DNA from: JBFKAV01 sp041621405
GTDB taxonomy: Bacteria > Pseudomonadota > Alphaproteobacteria > Rhodobacterales > Rhodobacteraceae
DNA: 13,781 nucleotides
Assembly: GCA_041621405.1 (NCBI GenBank)
Contig: JBFKAV010000100.1
Span: forward strand, 1 to 13,781
Direction: 5' to 3'
Shown here: positions 6,473 to 13,109 of the stretch, piece after piece
Numbering within the stretch: position 1 is the stretch's first letter
Layout: each line of letters opens with the position of its first letter
The notes under the pieces: model-generated
Database searches by the model: none
What the model was told of the DNA's origin: nothing
What the model saw: the letters and a program-made list of their open reading frames with translations, nothing else
Position numbers and translations under genes: made by a program

Positions 6473-6478
6473 GGGCGC
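6462..6478. promoter_or_regulatory. 17-bp palindromic operator, likely TetR-family site
   Basis: GCGCCCATAGTGGGCGC is a perfect inverted repeat with 7-bp arms around TAG. It covers the predicted -10 hexamer (6467-6472) of the plus-strand gene, so binding would shut the promoter. Length and symmetry suit a TetR dimer, and a tetR gene starts 54 bp away. Confidence 0.6.
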
Positions 6479-6504
6479 ATCCAATTCAGGAACGGAGACT
6501 TCCG

Positions 6505-7905
6505 ATGACGGCGGCGACCAGGATGCCGCCGGTGGCCGCGGGCTTCGCGGCTGCCGAGGCGGAGCTGCGAACGCTCTTCGGTGAAAGGCTGACCCGCTCG
6601 GGTCCGGTCTGCGCCCAGCATACCAATACCACCACCTGGATGACGGGCGGACCGCCCGACGCGGTGGCTTTCCCCAGGGGCGCGGCGGAGGTACGCGACG
6701 CGGTGCGCCTCTGCGCCCGACACGCGGTGCCGGTGATCCCCTTCGGCGCCGGCACCTCGTTCGAGGGCCATGTCAACGCCCCGTTCGGCGGCCTCTGTCT
6801 CGATATGAGCGAGATGAACCGGGTTCTCGCCGTGCGGGCCGAGGATTTTACCTGCACCGTGGAGCCGGGCGTTACCCGACTTCAGCTCGACGCCGCGCTG
6901 CGCGGCGAAGGGCTGTTCTTCCCGGTCGATCCCGGCGCCGACGCCTCGCTCGGCGGCATGGTATCGACCGGCGCCTCGGGCACGACCGCGGTGCGCTACG
7001 GCACGATGCGGGAGAATGTCCTTGCGCTGAAGGTCGTGCTGCCCTCGGGAGAGGAGATCGCCACCGCCCGACGTGCGCGGAAGTCCTCGGCGGGCTACGA
7101 CATCACCCGGCTCTTCGTCGGGGCCGAGGGTACGCTCGGCGTGATCACCGAGGCCACGCTCAGGCTTCACGGCCTGCCCGAGGTCGTCTCGGCCGGCATC
7201 TGCCGCTTTCCCTCCATCGAAGCAGCCTGCGACGCGGCGATCCTGGCGATCCAGGCCGGAATCCCGGTTGCGCGGGTCGAGCTCCTCGACGAAGTTCAGA
7301 TCCGGGTCTGCAACGCGCACTCGCGGCTCGACCTGCCCGAGGCGCCGCACCTCTTCCTCGAATTCCACGGCACCGAGGCCGGCGTCGCCGAACAGGCCGA
7401 GCGCTTCGGCGAGATCGTCCGGGATGAAGGCGGCAGCGACTTCGACTGGGCGGTCCGCGCCGAGGACCGCTCGCGCTTATGGCGCGCGCGTCACGACGTG
7501 TTCTGGGCTTCGAAATCCTACCGGCCAGGGTCGGAGGTGATCGTCACCGACGTCTGCGTGCCGATCTCTCGGTTGGCCGAGTGCATCGAGGCGACCAAGC
7601 GCGACCTCGAAGCAAGCGGCCTGGTCGCGCCGATCGTGGGCCACGCGGGTGACGGCAATTTCCACGCCCAGATCCTCCTGCGCATGGAGGATGCCGACGA
7701 GGTCACTCGCAGCAAGGCATTCCTCGAACGGCTCGCCGAACGCGCCATCGCCTTCGACGGCACCTGTACCGGCGAGCACGGCATCGGCGAGGGCAAGAAG
7801 CGCTTCCTCGAGCGCGAGCACGGCGAGGGCGCCGTTGCGCTGATGGCCACGCTGAAACGCGCCATCGACCCCGGGGGCATCATGAATCCGGGCAAGATCG
7901 TCTGA
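6505..7905 (+). CDS. FAD-binding D-lactate dehydrogenase (cytochrome)-like oxidoreductase
   Basis: A 466-residue flavoenzyme of the VAO/PCMH superfamily, in the group with mitochondrial D-lactate dehydrogenase (DLD/LDHD) and glycolate oxidase GlcD. The N-terminal FAD domain shows PFGAGTSFEGH (79-89), DPGADASLGGMVSTGASG (142-159) and GAEGTLGVITEATL (206-219). The C-terminal substrate domain has GHAGDGNFHAQI (379-390) and GTCTGEHGIGEGK (419-431), the His/Glu-rich motifs that bind the metal and the 2-hydroxyacid. It should oxidise D-lactate or a related D-2-hydroxyacid to the 2-oxoacid and pass electrons to a cytochrome or quinone. There is no signal peptide or membrane helix. GGAG lies 7 nt before ATG 6505. 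It appears monocistronic and under control of the divergent TetR protein. Confidence 0.88.
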   Translation: MTAATRMPPVAAGFAAAEAELRTLFGERLTRSGPVCAQHTNTTTWMTGGPPDAVAFPRGAAEVRDAVRLCARHAVPVIPFGAGTSFEGHVNAPFGGLCLDMSEMNRVLAVRAEDFTCTVEPGVTRLQLDAALRGEGLFFPVDPGADASLGGMVSTGASGTTAVRYGTMRENVLALKVVLPSGEEIATARRARKSSAGYDITRLFVGAEGTLGVITEATLRLHGLPEVVSAGICRFPSIEAACDAAILAIQAGIPVARVELLDEVQIRVCNAHSRLDLPEAPHLFLEFHGTEAGVAEQAERFGEIVRDEGGSDFDWAVRAEDRSRLWRARHDVFWASKSYRPGSEVIVTDVCVPISRLAECIEATKRDLEASGLVAPIVGHAGDGNFHAQILLRMEDADEVTRSKAFLERLAERAIAFDGTCTGEHGIGEGKKRFLEREHGEGAVALMATLKRAIDPGGIMNPGKIV

Positions 7906-7931
7906 AGCGCCGCGCAGGAACCTGTCCGCGC

Positions 7932-7956
7932 CCGGGGCCGACCGTCCCGGCCCCGG
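7932..7956. terminator. Possible bidirectional terminator between convergent genes
   Basis: A perfect 9-bp stem CCGGGGCCG/CGGCCCCGG with a 7-nt loop, centred in the 72-bp gap between two convergent genes. No T run follows on either strand, so the call relies on stem strength and position. Confidence 0.45.
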
Positions 7957-7977
7957 CCTCGCGGAACGCAGCCTGCG

Positions 7978-9027
7978 TCATTCCGCCGGCGTGGTGGCGA
8001 GCTGGAGCGTCTCCCTCATCTTCGGCTTGCGCACCTTCCAGATCACCGAATCGACGACGTAGTGGTGGAAGTTGACGATCTGGTAGAGGACGATCGTCGC
8101 CGAGATCCCCGCGAAGAAAAGCCAGTCGATCGTCCGCAGAACGCCCCAGTAGAAGACGCCCGTGATCGCCACGCAGGTCAGCATGTAGAGCCAAAGGCGG
8201 TTCGGCTGGCTGATGTAGGAGAGGAACTTCGCCTCGGGGTCGATTCCGTTCCTGAACCGCTTCGTGTTGAACATCCAGACGAACAGGATGTACTGCGCGT
8301 TGTGCCAGATGTTCACCATGAGCCAGCCCAGGGTGATGTCGGAGACAAGCACGTAGGTGACCCCAAAGATCATGAAATGGGTCATCATGTAGGCGGTATG
8401 GACGACCGCGAGGCGGCCGTTCAAGGCCGCGAGGATCCGCAGTCCGACCCAGAGCGCGAACAGCGCGAACGCCGCGTAGAGCGACAGCTCCGCGACGACA
8501 GGCGGCACCGGCACCATCCAGAGATCGAGTCCGATGAACTTCGTATGCTGTTCGGCCGAACGCGAGAGCACGCCGGCGACCGGAATGGCGTAGAAGATCA
8601 GCTGGTCGAACCAGCCGTTCTCGTACTGGGCACCGGAATCCTTGCCGCGGTAGACGCGCGAGATGCCCCAGCTCTGCCGGGCATAGTGCCACCATTGCCA
8701 GTAGAAATAGATCGAGACGATGGCCCAAATCCCGACGGTCCAGGCGACGAGCCCCGTGATGGCGGCGATGATCGGGGTCAGGCCGAAGATTAGGAACTTG
8801 CTCTCGCTGAAGCTCTTCTTGTCGAACGCCAGCCGCGTGAAGGTCGAGATGACGTGGTGATAGCCCAGGATCCAAAGGTCGATCACCAGGATCGGGTAGA
8901 ACAGCGACGGTTCGGCGAGAATCACCGCCAGGGACGCCAGCGACAAGAGCGGGATCCCGAGGATGAACCCGGTATCGAAGCGCGCATTCCTGACCCAGGG
9001 CAACCCGGCTTGGCTGGCTACTGACAT
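7978..9027 (-). CDS. Uncharacterised polytopic membrane protein with histidine motifs
   Basis: A 349-residue protein with about nine or ten hydrophobic segments and no signal peptide. I do not recognise a named family with confidence. What stands out is histidine at membrane borders: GYHHVISTFTR (55-65), YWQWWHYARQSWG (109-121), VVHTAYMMTHF (208-218), NIWHNAQYILFVW (239-251) and NFHHYVVDSVIWKVR (319-333). The motifs WH..+Q..G, WHN.QY..FVW and HHY..D..IW+ have the look of conserved sites and resemble the metal-binding arrangement of membrane di-iron enzymes and carotene-dioxygenase-like proteins, but the spacing matches neither. AAGGA lies 6 nt before ATG 9027. It is convergent with the dehydrogenase gene and 144 bp downstream of the carnitine operon on the same strand. 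Confidence 0.7.
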   Translation of the reverse strand: MSVASQAGLPWVRNARFDTGFILGIPLLSLASLAVILAEPSLFYPILVIDLWILGYHHVISTFTRLAFDKKSFSESKFLIFGLTPIIAAITGLVAWTVGIWAIVSIYFYWQWWHYARQSWGISRVYRGKDSGAQYENGWFDQLIFYAIPVAGVLSRSAEQHTKFIGLDLWMVPVPPVVAELSLYAAFALFALWVGLRILAALNGRLAVVHTAYMMTHFMIFGVTYVLVSDITLGWLMVNIWHNAQYILFVWMFNTKRFRNGIDPEAKFLSYISQPNRLWLYMLTCVAITGVFYWGVLRTIDWLFFAGISATIVLYQIVNFHHYVVDSVIWKVRKPKMRETLQLATTPAE

Positions 9028-9097
9028 TGGACGTCCTTCACTGTCACGGTTCCGCCGGCGCCCGGTGCGCCGTCGACTTCGCGATCTTGGTAGCGAG

Positions 9098-9103
9098 ATT
9101 ATG
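9098..9103 (-). promoter_or_regulatory. Possible -10 element for the membrane protein gene
   Basis: On the minus strand CATAAT (5/6 match) lies in the 144-bp gap and would start transcription near 9091. The only -35 candidate is TTGGCC with a long 19-nt spacer. The promoter is weakly supported; read-through from the carnitine operon is the alternative. Confidence 0.28.
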
Positions 9104-9171
9104 CGGCAAAATCATGGTCGCCGGCCAAGAATTGGACACGGACCGTCAACAGGCCGGGTCAGATCCGGGCA

Positions 9172-10638
9172 TTACCGCCCCTGCCCCACCGAACGTCCGG
9201 CGCCGTCAGGGCGCGGAAGCCCTTCGTGCGCTGCCCAGACTTCGGCCATCCGCTGCGCCACCCTCTCCCCGGGCGGGCTGGCCCGGCGGGTCTCGAGGCT
9301 GACATGGATCAGGAGGTGCTCGCCGGTGGCCCTGACCTCGCCCGCCACGCGCATTTGGTGGAAGAGGTGCATCTTCTTGCCCTCGCCGCCGAGGAGCTGG
9401 GTCCTCACCTCGATCCGGTCGCCGGCGTTCACCTCGCCCAGGTGCTGGATATGGGTCTCGGCGGTGAAGTAGCTGCCGCCGGTGGCGATGTAGTTGGCGT
9501 CGCAGCCGACGATCTCCATGAAGCGGTCGGTGGCGTCGCCGAAGGCCTGCAGGTAGCGCGCCTCGTTCATGTGGCCGTTGTAGTCGGTCCAGTCTAGGGG
9601 CACGGCGCGGGCCACGGTGAGGACCGGCCCGGAGAGGTCGGGCTCGGGCTTGCCGATCCGGGCGTCGTGTTCGCGCAGGAGGAGCCCCGCCCCCCAGCCC
9701 GCACGGGCGTCGGCGGCATAGCCGCGCAGCACCCGCATGATCCCGACGAGGTTGCCGTCACGGATCCGCTCGAGTTCACGGATCGAGTGGCGGCCGGACT
9801 GCGCGTCGGATTGTGCGGCGATGGTGTCGATCAGCGCGTCGGTCAGTTCCGGCACGTCGGTCAGGTGCGTCCAGGGCCAGGCGAGGCAGGGGCCGAACTG
9901 GGCGATGAAGTGGCGCATGCCCTGCTCGCCGCCGGCGATCCTGTAGGTCTCGAAGAGCCCCATCTGCGCCCAGCGCAGCCCGAAGCCGTAGCGGATCGCG
10001 TCGTCGATCTCCTCCGTCGTGGCGATGCCGTCCTTGATCAGCCAAAGCGCCTCGCGCCAGACGGCCTCGAGAAAGCGGTCGGCGATGTGGGCGTCGATCT
10101 CCTTGCGCACGTGGAGCGGGTACATGCCGATGCAGGCCAGCACCTCCTTGGCGCCTTCGACCGCCTCGGCCGGGTTCGCCGAGGAGGGCACCAGCTCGAC
10201 CAGCGGCAGGAGGTAGACCGGGTTGAAGGGATGCGCAACGAGGATGCGGGAGGGGTCGGCCGCGCCCTCCTGCAGCTCCGAGGGCTTGAAGCCGCTGGTC
10301 GAGGAGCCGATCAGCGCCCCGTGCGCATGGCGCTGGATCCCGGCGATGATCCGGTGCTTGAGTGCGAGGGTCTCGGGGACCGATTCCTGCACCCATTCGG
10401 CCCCCGCGACGGCCTCGGCGAGGTCGGCGGTGACGGTGAGCCTGCCCTCCTCGGGCAGCGCCACGTCGTGCAGCCCGGGCAGCGAGCGGCGGGCATTGGC
10501 CAGCACCTCGCCCACCTTGCGCGGCGCCTCCGGGTCGGGGTCGGCCACCGCCACGTCCCAGCCCATCAGCAGGAACCGCGCGGCCCAGCCCGCGCCGATC
10601 ACGCCGCCGCCAACCACCGCCGCCTTGCGCTTGCTCAT
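9172..10638 (-). CDS. cdhA-cdhB: L-carnitine dehydrogenase fused to betainyl-CoA-type thioesterase
   Basis: A 488-residue two-domain enzyme. Residues 1 to ~325 are a 3-hydroxyacyl-CoA-dehydrogenase-fold protein with the Rossmann motif VVGGGVIGAGW (8-18), SSTSGF (112-117) and HPFNPVYLLPLVELV (136-150), matching carnitine 3-dehydrogenase (NAD-dependent; carnitine to 3-dehydrocarnitine). Residues ~338-470 are a hot-dog thioesterase with LDWTDYNGHMNEARYL (348-363). In Pseudomonas these are separate genes, cdhA and cdhB, the latter hydrolysing betainyl-CoA to glycine betaine. ATG 10638 overlaps the lipocalin stop by 4 bp (ATGA), so translation is coupled. An open frame extends far upstream, but it only shadows the two lipoprotein genes. 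It is the last gene of the four-gene operon. Confidence 0.88.
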   Translation of the reverse strand: MSKRKAAVVGGGVIGAGWAARFLLMGWDVAVADPDPEAPRKVGEVLANARRSLPGLHDVALPEEGRLTVTADLAEAVAGAEWVQESVPETLALKHRIIAGIQRHAHGALIGSSTSGFKPSELQEGAADPSRILVAHPFNPVYLLPLVELVPSSANPAEAVEGAKEVLACIGMYPLHVRKEIDAHIADRFLEAVWREALWLIKDGIATTEEIDDAIRYGFGLRWAQMGLFETYRIAGGEQGMRHFIAQFGPCLAWPWTHLTDVPELTDALIDTIAAQSDAQSGRHSIRELERIRDGNLVGIMRVLRGYAADARAGWGAGLLLREHDARIGKPEPDLSGPVLTVARAVPLDWTDYNGHMNEARYLQAFGDATDRFMEIVGCDANYIATGGSYFTAETHIQHLGEVNAGDRIEVRTQLLGGEGKKMHLFHQMRVAGEVRATGEHLLIHVSLETRRASPPGERVAQRMAEVWAAHEGLPRPDGAGRSVGQGR

Positions 10639-11147
10639 TGCCGCATCATCCTCAGTTGCGATAGATCGTAGCCGTTCCAGGCCAGCACCTCCCGCGCGGC
10701 GCGGAGCCGGTCGGGCGGGATCTCGGGCGCCCGGTCGAGGATCCAGCCTGCGCGGCCGGAGGGCATGCCCACCACGGCCGTTCGGTAGCCTTCGTCGACC
10801 CAGAGCACCCAGAAGGGGCCGGAATAGCCGCCCTCGACGGCAAGGTCGAACCGACCCGGGCCCGCGACCCGCGCCTGCCCCCGCACCAGCCTGTCGGAGC
10901 CCATCGGCCCGCCGATGCGGCAGTCGCCGGAAACCGCGAAGCCGCCCTGCCCGTCGGGCGCAAGGGTCAGGCTTGCCGGGCCACAGCCCGGCACCAGCGC
11001 CTCGCCCACGCGGGCCACCTCGCTCCAGCCCCCCGCGTAGCGGCCGACGTCGAGCGCGGCGATCGAGGTCATCGGGATCTTCGTGTCGCGGTGGGGCGTC
11101 ACCGCGGCGCAGCCGGCCAGCATCAGCGCGAGGCTCAGGGCGCGCAT
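10635..11147 (-). CDS. Lipocalin-family outer-membrane lipoprotein (Blc-like)
   Basis: A 170-residue protein with a short lipoprotein signal, MRALSLALMLAGC, whose lipobox L-A-G-C puts the acylated cysteine at 13. Ala at +2 favours outer-membrane sorting. The mature part shows the lipocalin entry motif YAGGWSEVARV (37-47, the G-x-W motif) and the Blc-like end FWVLWVDEGYRTAVVGMPSGRAGWILDR (112-139), giving an eight-strand barrel of near-minimal size. Blc-type lipocalins bind lysophospholipids or fatty acids at the membrane. The start overlaps the upstream cysteine-rich lipoprotein gene by 13 bp and is preceded by GGGGGAC. The stop overlaps the dehydrogenase start. Sitting inside a carnitine operon, it might bind acylcarnitines; that is inference only. 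Confidence 0.78.
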   Translation of the reverse strand: MRALSLALMLAGCAAVTPHRDTKIPMTSIAALDVGRYAGGWSEVARVGEALVPGCGPASLTLAPDGQGGFAVSGDCRIGGPMGSDRLVRGQARVAGPGRFDLAVEGGYSGPFWVLWVDEGYRTAVVGMPSGRAGWILDRAPEIPPDRLRAAREVLAWNGYDLSQLRMMRQ

Positions 11148-11641
11148 ACTGTCCCCCGCCGCCCGTCCGCGCCGATGGCAGTGACACAGCCGGCGACCCT
11201 TGTGGTGGCCGAGCACTGGCCGGACCGCTCCTCGGCTCCGGTCGGCAGGCAGAGGCCCTCGCAGTCGTCCGCCGCGCTGCAGGCGGCGCCGGCGTCGCTG
11301 GTCGGCCGGGCGCAGAGCCAGAGGCCGCGACCCACCCGGTAGGCTTGCGACCCCTCGGCCGCACAGCGCGCTTGCCAGTCCGCCTCTTCGCGGTTGAGTG
11401 CCGCCTCGGCCTCGGCCCCGCAGGCCCATTCGTCCGGCCCGATCTGAACCAAGGGACCGCCGCGGGCGCGACAGGCCTCCCGTGCTTCCCGTGCCCTCGC
11501 CTCGGCCCGCGCCCGCGCCGCTTCGGCGCGGCCGTCGTAGGCCGCTGTGTTGGCATCGCCGCCGCCTCGGGCCGGTGCGGCTGCCTCGCAGCCGGCCACC
11601 AGCGCCAGGGCCAGCGTCAGGATCGCCCAGGCCCGCTTCAC
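11135..11641 (-). CDS. Cysteine-rich lipoprotein of unknown function
   Basis: A 168-residue protein I do not recognise. MKRAWAILTLALALVAGC is a lipoprotein signal (lipobox V-A-G-C, Cys18; Glu at +2). Residues 35-57 are an Ala/Arg/Glu helix. The rest carries ten further cysteines (57, 74, 93, 110, 121, 127, 131, 143, 152, 166), enough for five disulfides in the periplasm. C57-x3-G-x6-G-x3-W-x-C74 and C93-x3-G-x6-G-x3-W-x-C110 share spacing and key residues, so they look like an internal repeat. The GTG start shares GTGA with the cdhC stop (4-bp overlap), and the end overlaps the lipocalin start by 13 bp. Coupling to the carnitine genes is therefore tight, but its role is open. Confidence 0.75.
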   Translation of the reverse strand: MKRAWAILTLALALVAGCEAAAPARGGGDANTAAYDGRAEAARARAEARAREAREACRARGGPLVQIGPDEWACGAEAEAALNREEADWQARCAAEGSQAYRVGRGLWLCARPTSDAGAACSAADDCEGLCLPTGAEERSGQCSATTRVAGCVTAIGADGRRGTVCAP

Positions 11642-12552
11642 GCCGCCACCGGCGCCCGCTTGGCAAGCCCGAGCCTGGTGCGCACCTCGGCCGGCGTCAT
11701 CACCCGCGCGCCCATCCGCTCGACGATGCCGACCGCGCGCTCGACGAGCTGGGCGTTTGTCGCCAGCACCCCCTTGTCGAGCCAGAGATTGTCCTCGAGC
11801 CCAACCCGGACATGGCCGCCGGCGAGCACCGCGGCCGCGACATAGGCCATCTGCTGGCGGCCGAGCGAGAAGGCCGAGAAGGTCCAGCCCGCGGGCACGT
11901 TGTTGACCATCGCCAGGAAGGTGTTGAGGTCGTCCGGCGCGCCCCAGGGCACGCCCATGCAGAGCTGCACCAGCGCCGGCTCCTTCAGGACGCCGAGCCG
12001 GACGAGTTCACGCGCGTACCAGAGATGCCCGGTGTCGAAGGCCTCGATCTCGGGCTTGACGCCCAAGGCCTCCATCTCGGCCCCCATCGCCTGCAGCATG
12101 CCGGGCGTGTTGACCATCACGTAGTCGGCCTCGGCGAAGTTCATCGTGCCGCAGTCGAGCGTGCAGATCTCGGGCAGGCAGGCGCGCACATGCGCCAGCC
12201 GCTCCGATCCGGGCGCCATGTCGGTGCCAGCGGCGGGCGGCAGTGGCTTCTCGGCGCCGCCGAGCACGAGGTCGCCGCCCATCCCGGCGGTGAGGTTCAG
12301 GACCACGTCGACCTCGGCGGCGCGGATCCGGTCGGTGACCTCTCGGTAAAGCTCGACCCGGCGCGAGGGTTTGCCGGTCTCGGGCTCGCGCACGTGGCAA
12401 TGCACGATCGCGGCGCCCGCCTTCGCCGCGGCGATGGCGCTCTCGGCGATCTCCTCGGGGCTGCGGGGCACGTGCGGGCTGCGGTCCTGGGTGCCGCCCG
12501 ACCCGGTTACGGCACAGGTGATGAAGACCTCGCGGGTCATTGCAAGCGGCAT
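11638..12552 (-). CDS. cdhC: 3-dehydrocarnitine cleavage enzyme, BKACE family
   Basis: A 304-residue beta-keto acid cleavage enzyme (DUF849/BKACE). It begins with the family opening REVFITCAVTGSGG (7-20). Zinc ligands are His51 and His53 in IVHCHVREPETG, plus Glu253 in HVRVGLEDN (247-255). LNLTAGMGG (85-93) and DCGTMNF (133-139) are further family motifs. The family condenses a beta-keto acid with acetyl-CoA to give acetoacetate and a new CoA ester. With a carnitine dehydrogenase and betainyl-CoA thioesterase downstream, the substrate is almost certainly 3-dehydrocarnitine, yielding betainyl-CoA. ATG 12552 has GGGAGGA 6 nt upstream, better than the internal Met5. This is the first gene of the operon. 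Confidence 0.9.
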   Translation of the reverse strand: MPLAMTREVFITCAVTGSGGTQDRSPHVPRSPEEIAESAIAAAKAGAAIVHCHVREPETGKPSRRVELYREVTDRIRAAEVDVVLNLTAGMGGDLVLGGAEKPLPPAAGTDMAPGSERLAHVRACLPEICTLDCGTMNFAEADYVMVNTPGMLQAMGAEMEALGVKPEIEAFDTGHLWYARELVRLGVLKEPALVQLCMGVPWGAPDDLNTFLAMVNNVPAGWTFSAFSLGRQQMAYVAAAVLAGGHVRVGLEDNLWLDKGVLATNAQLVERAVGIVERMGARVMTPAEVRTRLGLAKRAPVAA

Positions 12553-12565
12553 CTCTGATCCTCCC

Positions 12566-12595
12566 TTGGCCGGCAGGAGAGGCGATTTGGCCGGC
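12566..12595. repeat. TTGGCCGGC direct repeat, 21-bp spacing, upstream of cdhC
   Basis: TTGGCCGGC occurs at 12566-12574 and 12587-12595, 21 bp (two helical turns) apart and 14 to 43 bp upstream of the cdhC start. Possible activator or repressor contacts; this is a composition-prone sequence, so caution is needed. Confidence 0.35.
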
Positions 12596-12600
12596 CCTTG

Positions 12601-12664
12601 GCAAGCCCGGAATCGACCCGCCGCCGTCCCGCCGCGACCGGACGCGTTCGCAGCAAGCCCGGAA
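12601..12664. repeat. 12-bp direct repeat upstream of cdhC
   Basis: GCAAGCCCGGAA occurs exactly at 12601-12612 and 12653-12664, 52 bp apart (about five helical turns), within 115 bp of the cdhC start. The carnitine operon of Pseudomonas is controlled by the AraC-family CdhR, and such proteins bind direct repeats, but no regulator gene is in this window. Confidence 0.4.
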
Positions 12665-12841
12665 GCGCTCCCGCCCGTCGTCGCCGATCGGAGATCGGCT
12701 CCTCCCGTTGGGCCGGGCGCCGCGCTGGCGCGCGGCGCGGGCTTCGTCCCGACCTGCGCACCGGAGCCGGATGCGGCGCGCCCGGCCGATCGGTGCGCGC
12801 CGCAATAGATCCTGCCTCCGGCGGGGATACTTGAAGCCGGA
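12664..12841 (+). repeat. Structured REP-like element, left copy
   Basis: The order is: AGCGCTCCCGCCC (12664-12676); a 7-bp hairpin GCCGATC-GGA-GATCGGC (12683-12699); a GC hairpin block (12708-12738) with a 9-bp stem GCGCCGCGC and loop TGGC; a spacer of about 75 bp with its own 9-bp stem (12773-12781 with 12795-12803); and a 28-bp terminal block (12814-12841) beginning GCCTCCGGCGGGG. Each conserved block recurs in opposite orientation at 12969-13087. Confidence 0.75.
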
Positions 12842-12968
12842 ACAATTAACGACCCGTCAACCCCGGCGCGTCATATCGGGATCGCGGTACAGGCGGGGAC
12901 GCCGATGACCGCACCGGAAGAAGGCACCCCCTCCGGTCGCCGGGGCGGGGTGTCGTCACTCCGCTTCC

Positions 12969-13087
12969 TCCGGTTTCAAGTATCCCCGCCGGAGGCACGA
13001 AGTTCTTGCCTAGCGCCGCGCGCCAGCGCGGCGCCCGGCCCAACCCGAGGAGGCGGCCTTTGGCCGCCGTCGAGGGGCGGGAGCGCT
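12969..13087 (-). repeat. Structured REP-like element, right (inverted) copy
   Basis: Read on the minus strand it has the same order as the left copy: AGCGCTCCCGCCC; a 7-bp hairpin GGCGGCC-AAA-GGCCGCC (13052-13068); the 31-bp GC hairpin block (13013-13043), identical to the left one; a short 16-bp spacer; and the 28-bp terminal block (12969-12996) with one mismatch to the left copy. It starts 23 bp beyond the stop of the aldo/keto reductase and may also act as its transcript end. Confidence 0.75.
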
Positions 13088-13109
13088 ACGGATCCTCCTG
13101 GCACGCGGT

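Larger units (their letters stand above)
12553..13109. other. Gene-free region with direct repeats and a large inverted repeat pair
   Basis: This 557-bp stretch lies between two minus-strand genes. I found no reading frame with a ribosome site and protein-like composition. The part next to cdhC holds short direct repeats that may be its regulatory region. The rest is an inverted pair of structured repeats around a 127-bp centre (12842-12968). The centre includes a more A+T-rich AACAATTAACGACC and the -35-like TTGACG on the minus strand, but I could not pair it with a -10. Confidence 0.7.

Noticed and set aside
8062..8793. 243-codon plus-strand open frame antisense to the membrane protein
   Set aside because: Asp/Glu/Arg-rich mirror of hydrophobic codons, a known artefact of antisense reading through membrane-protein genes.
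10639..11556. In-frame upstream extension of the CdhA-CdhB gene to 794 residues
   Set aside because: The extension translates the two lipoprotein genes out of frame; the Rossmann start MSKRKAAVVGGG and the ATGA overlap fix the real start at 10638.
12540..12908. Several small frames (about 65-145 codons) in the gene-free region
   Set aside because: No ribosome sites, Arg/Pro-rich composition, and they run through the hairpin repeats.
12664..13087. Inverted repeats as the ends of an insertion sequence
   Set aside because: The enclosed 127 bp has no transposase or remnant, and no flanking target duplication was visible; a REP/REPIN-like element fits better.
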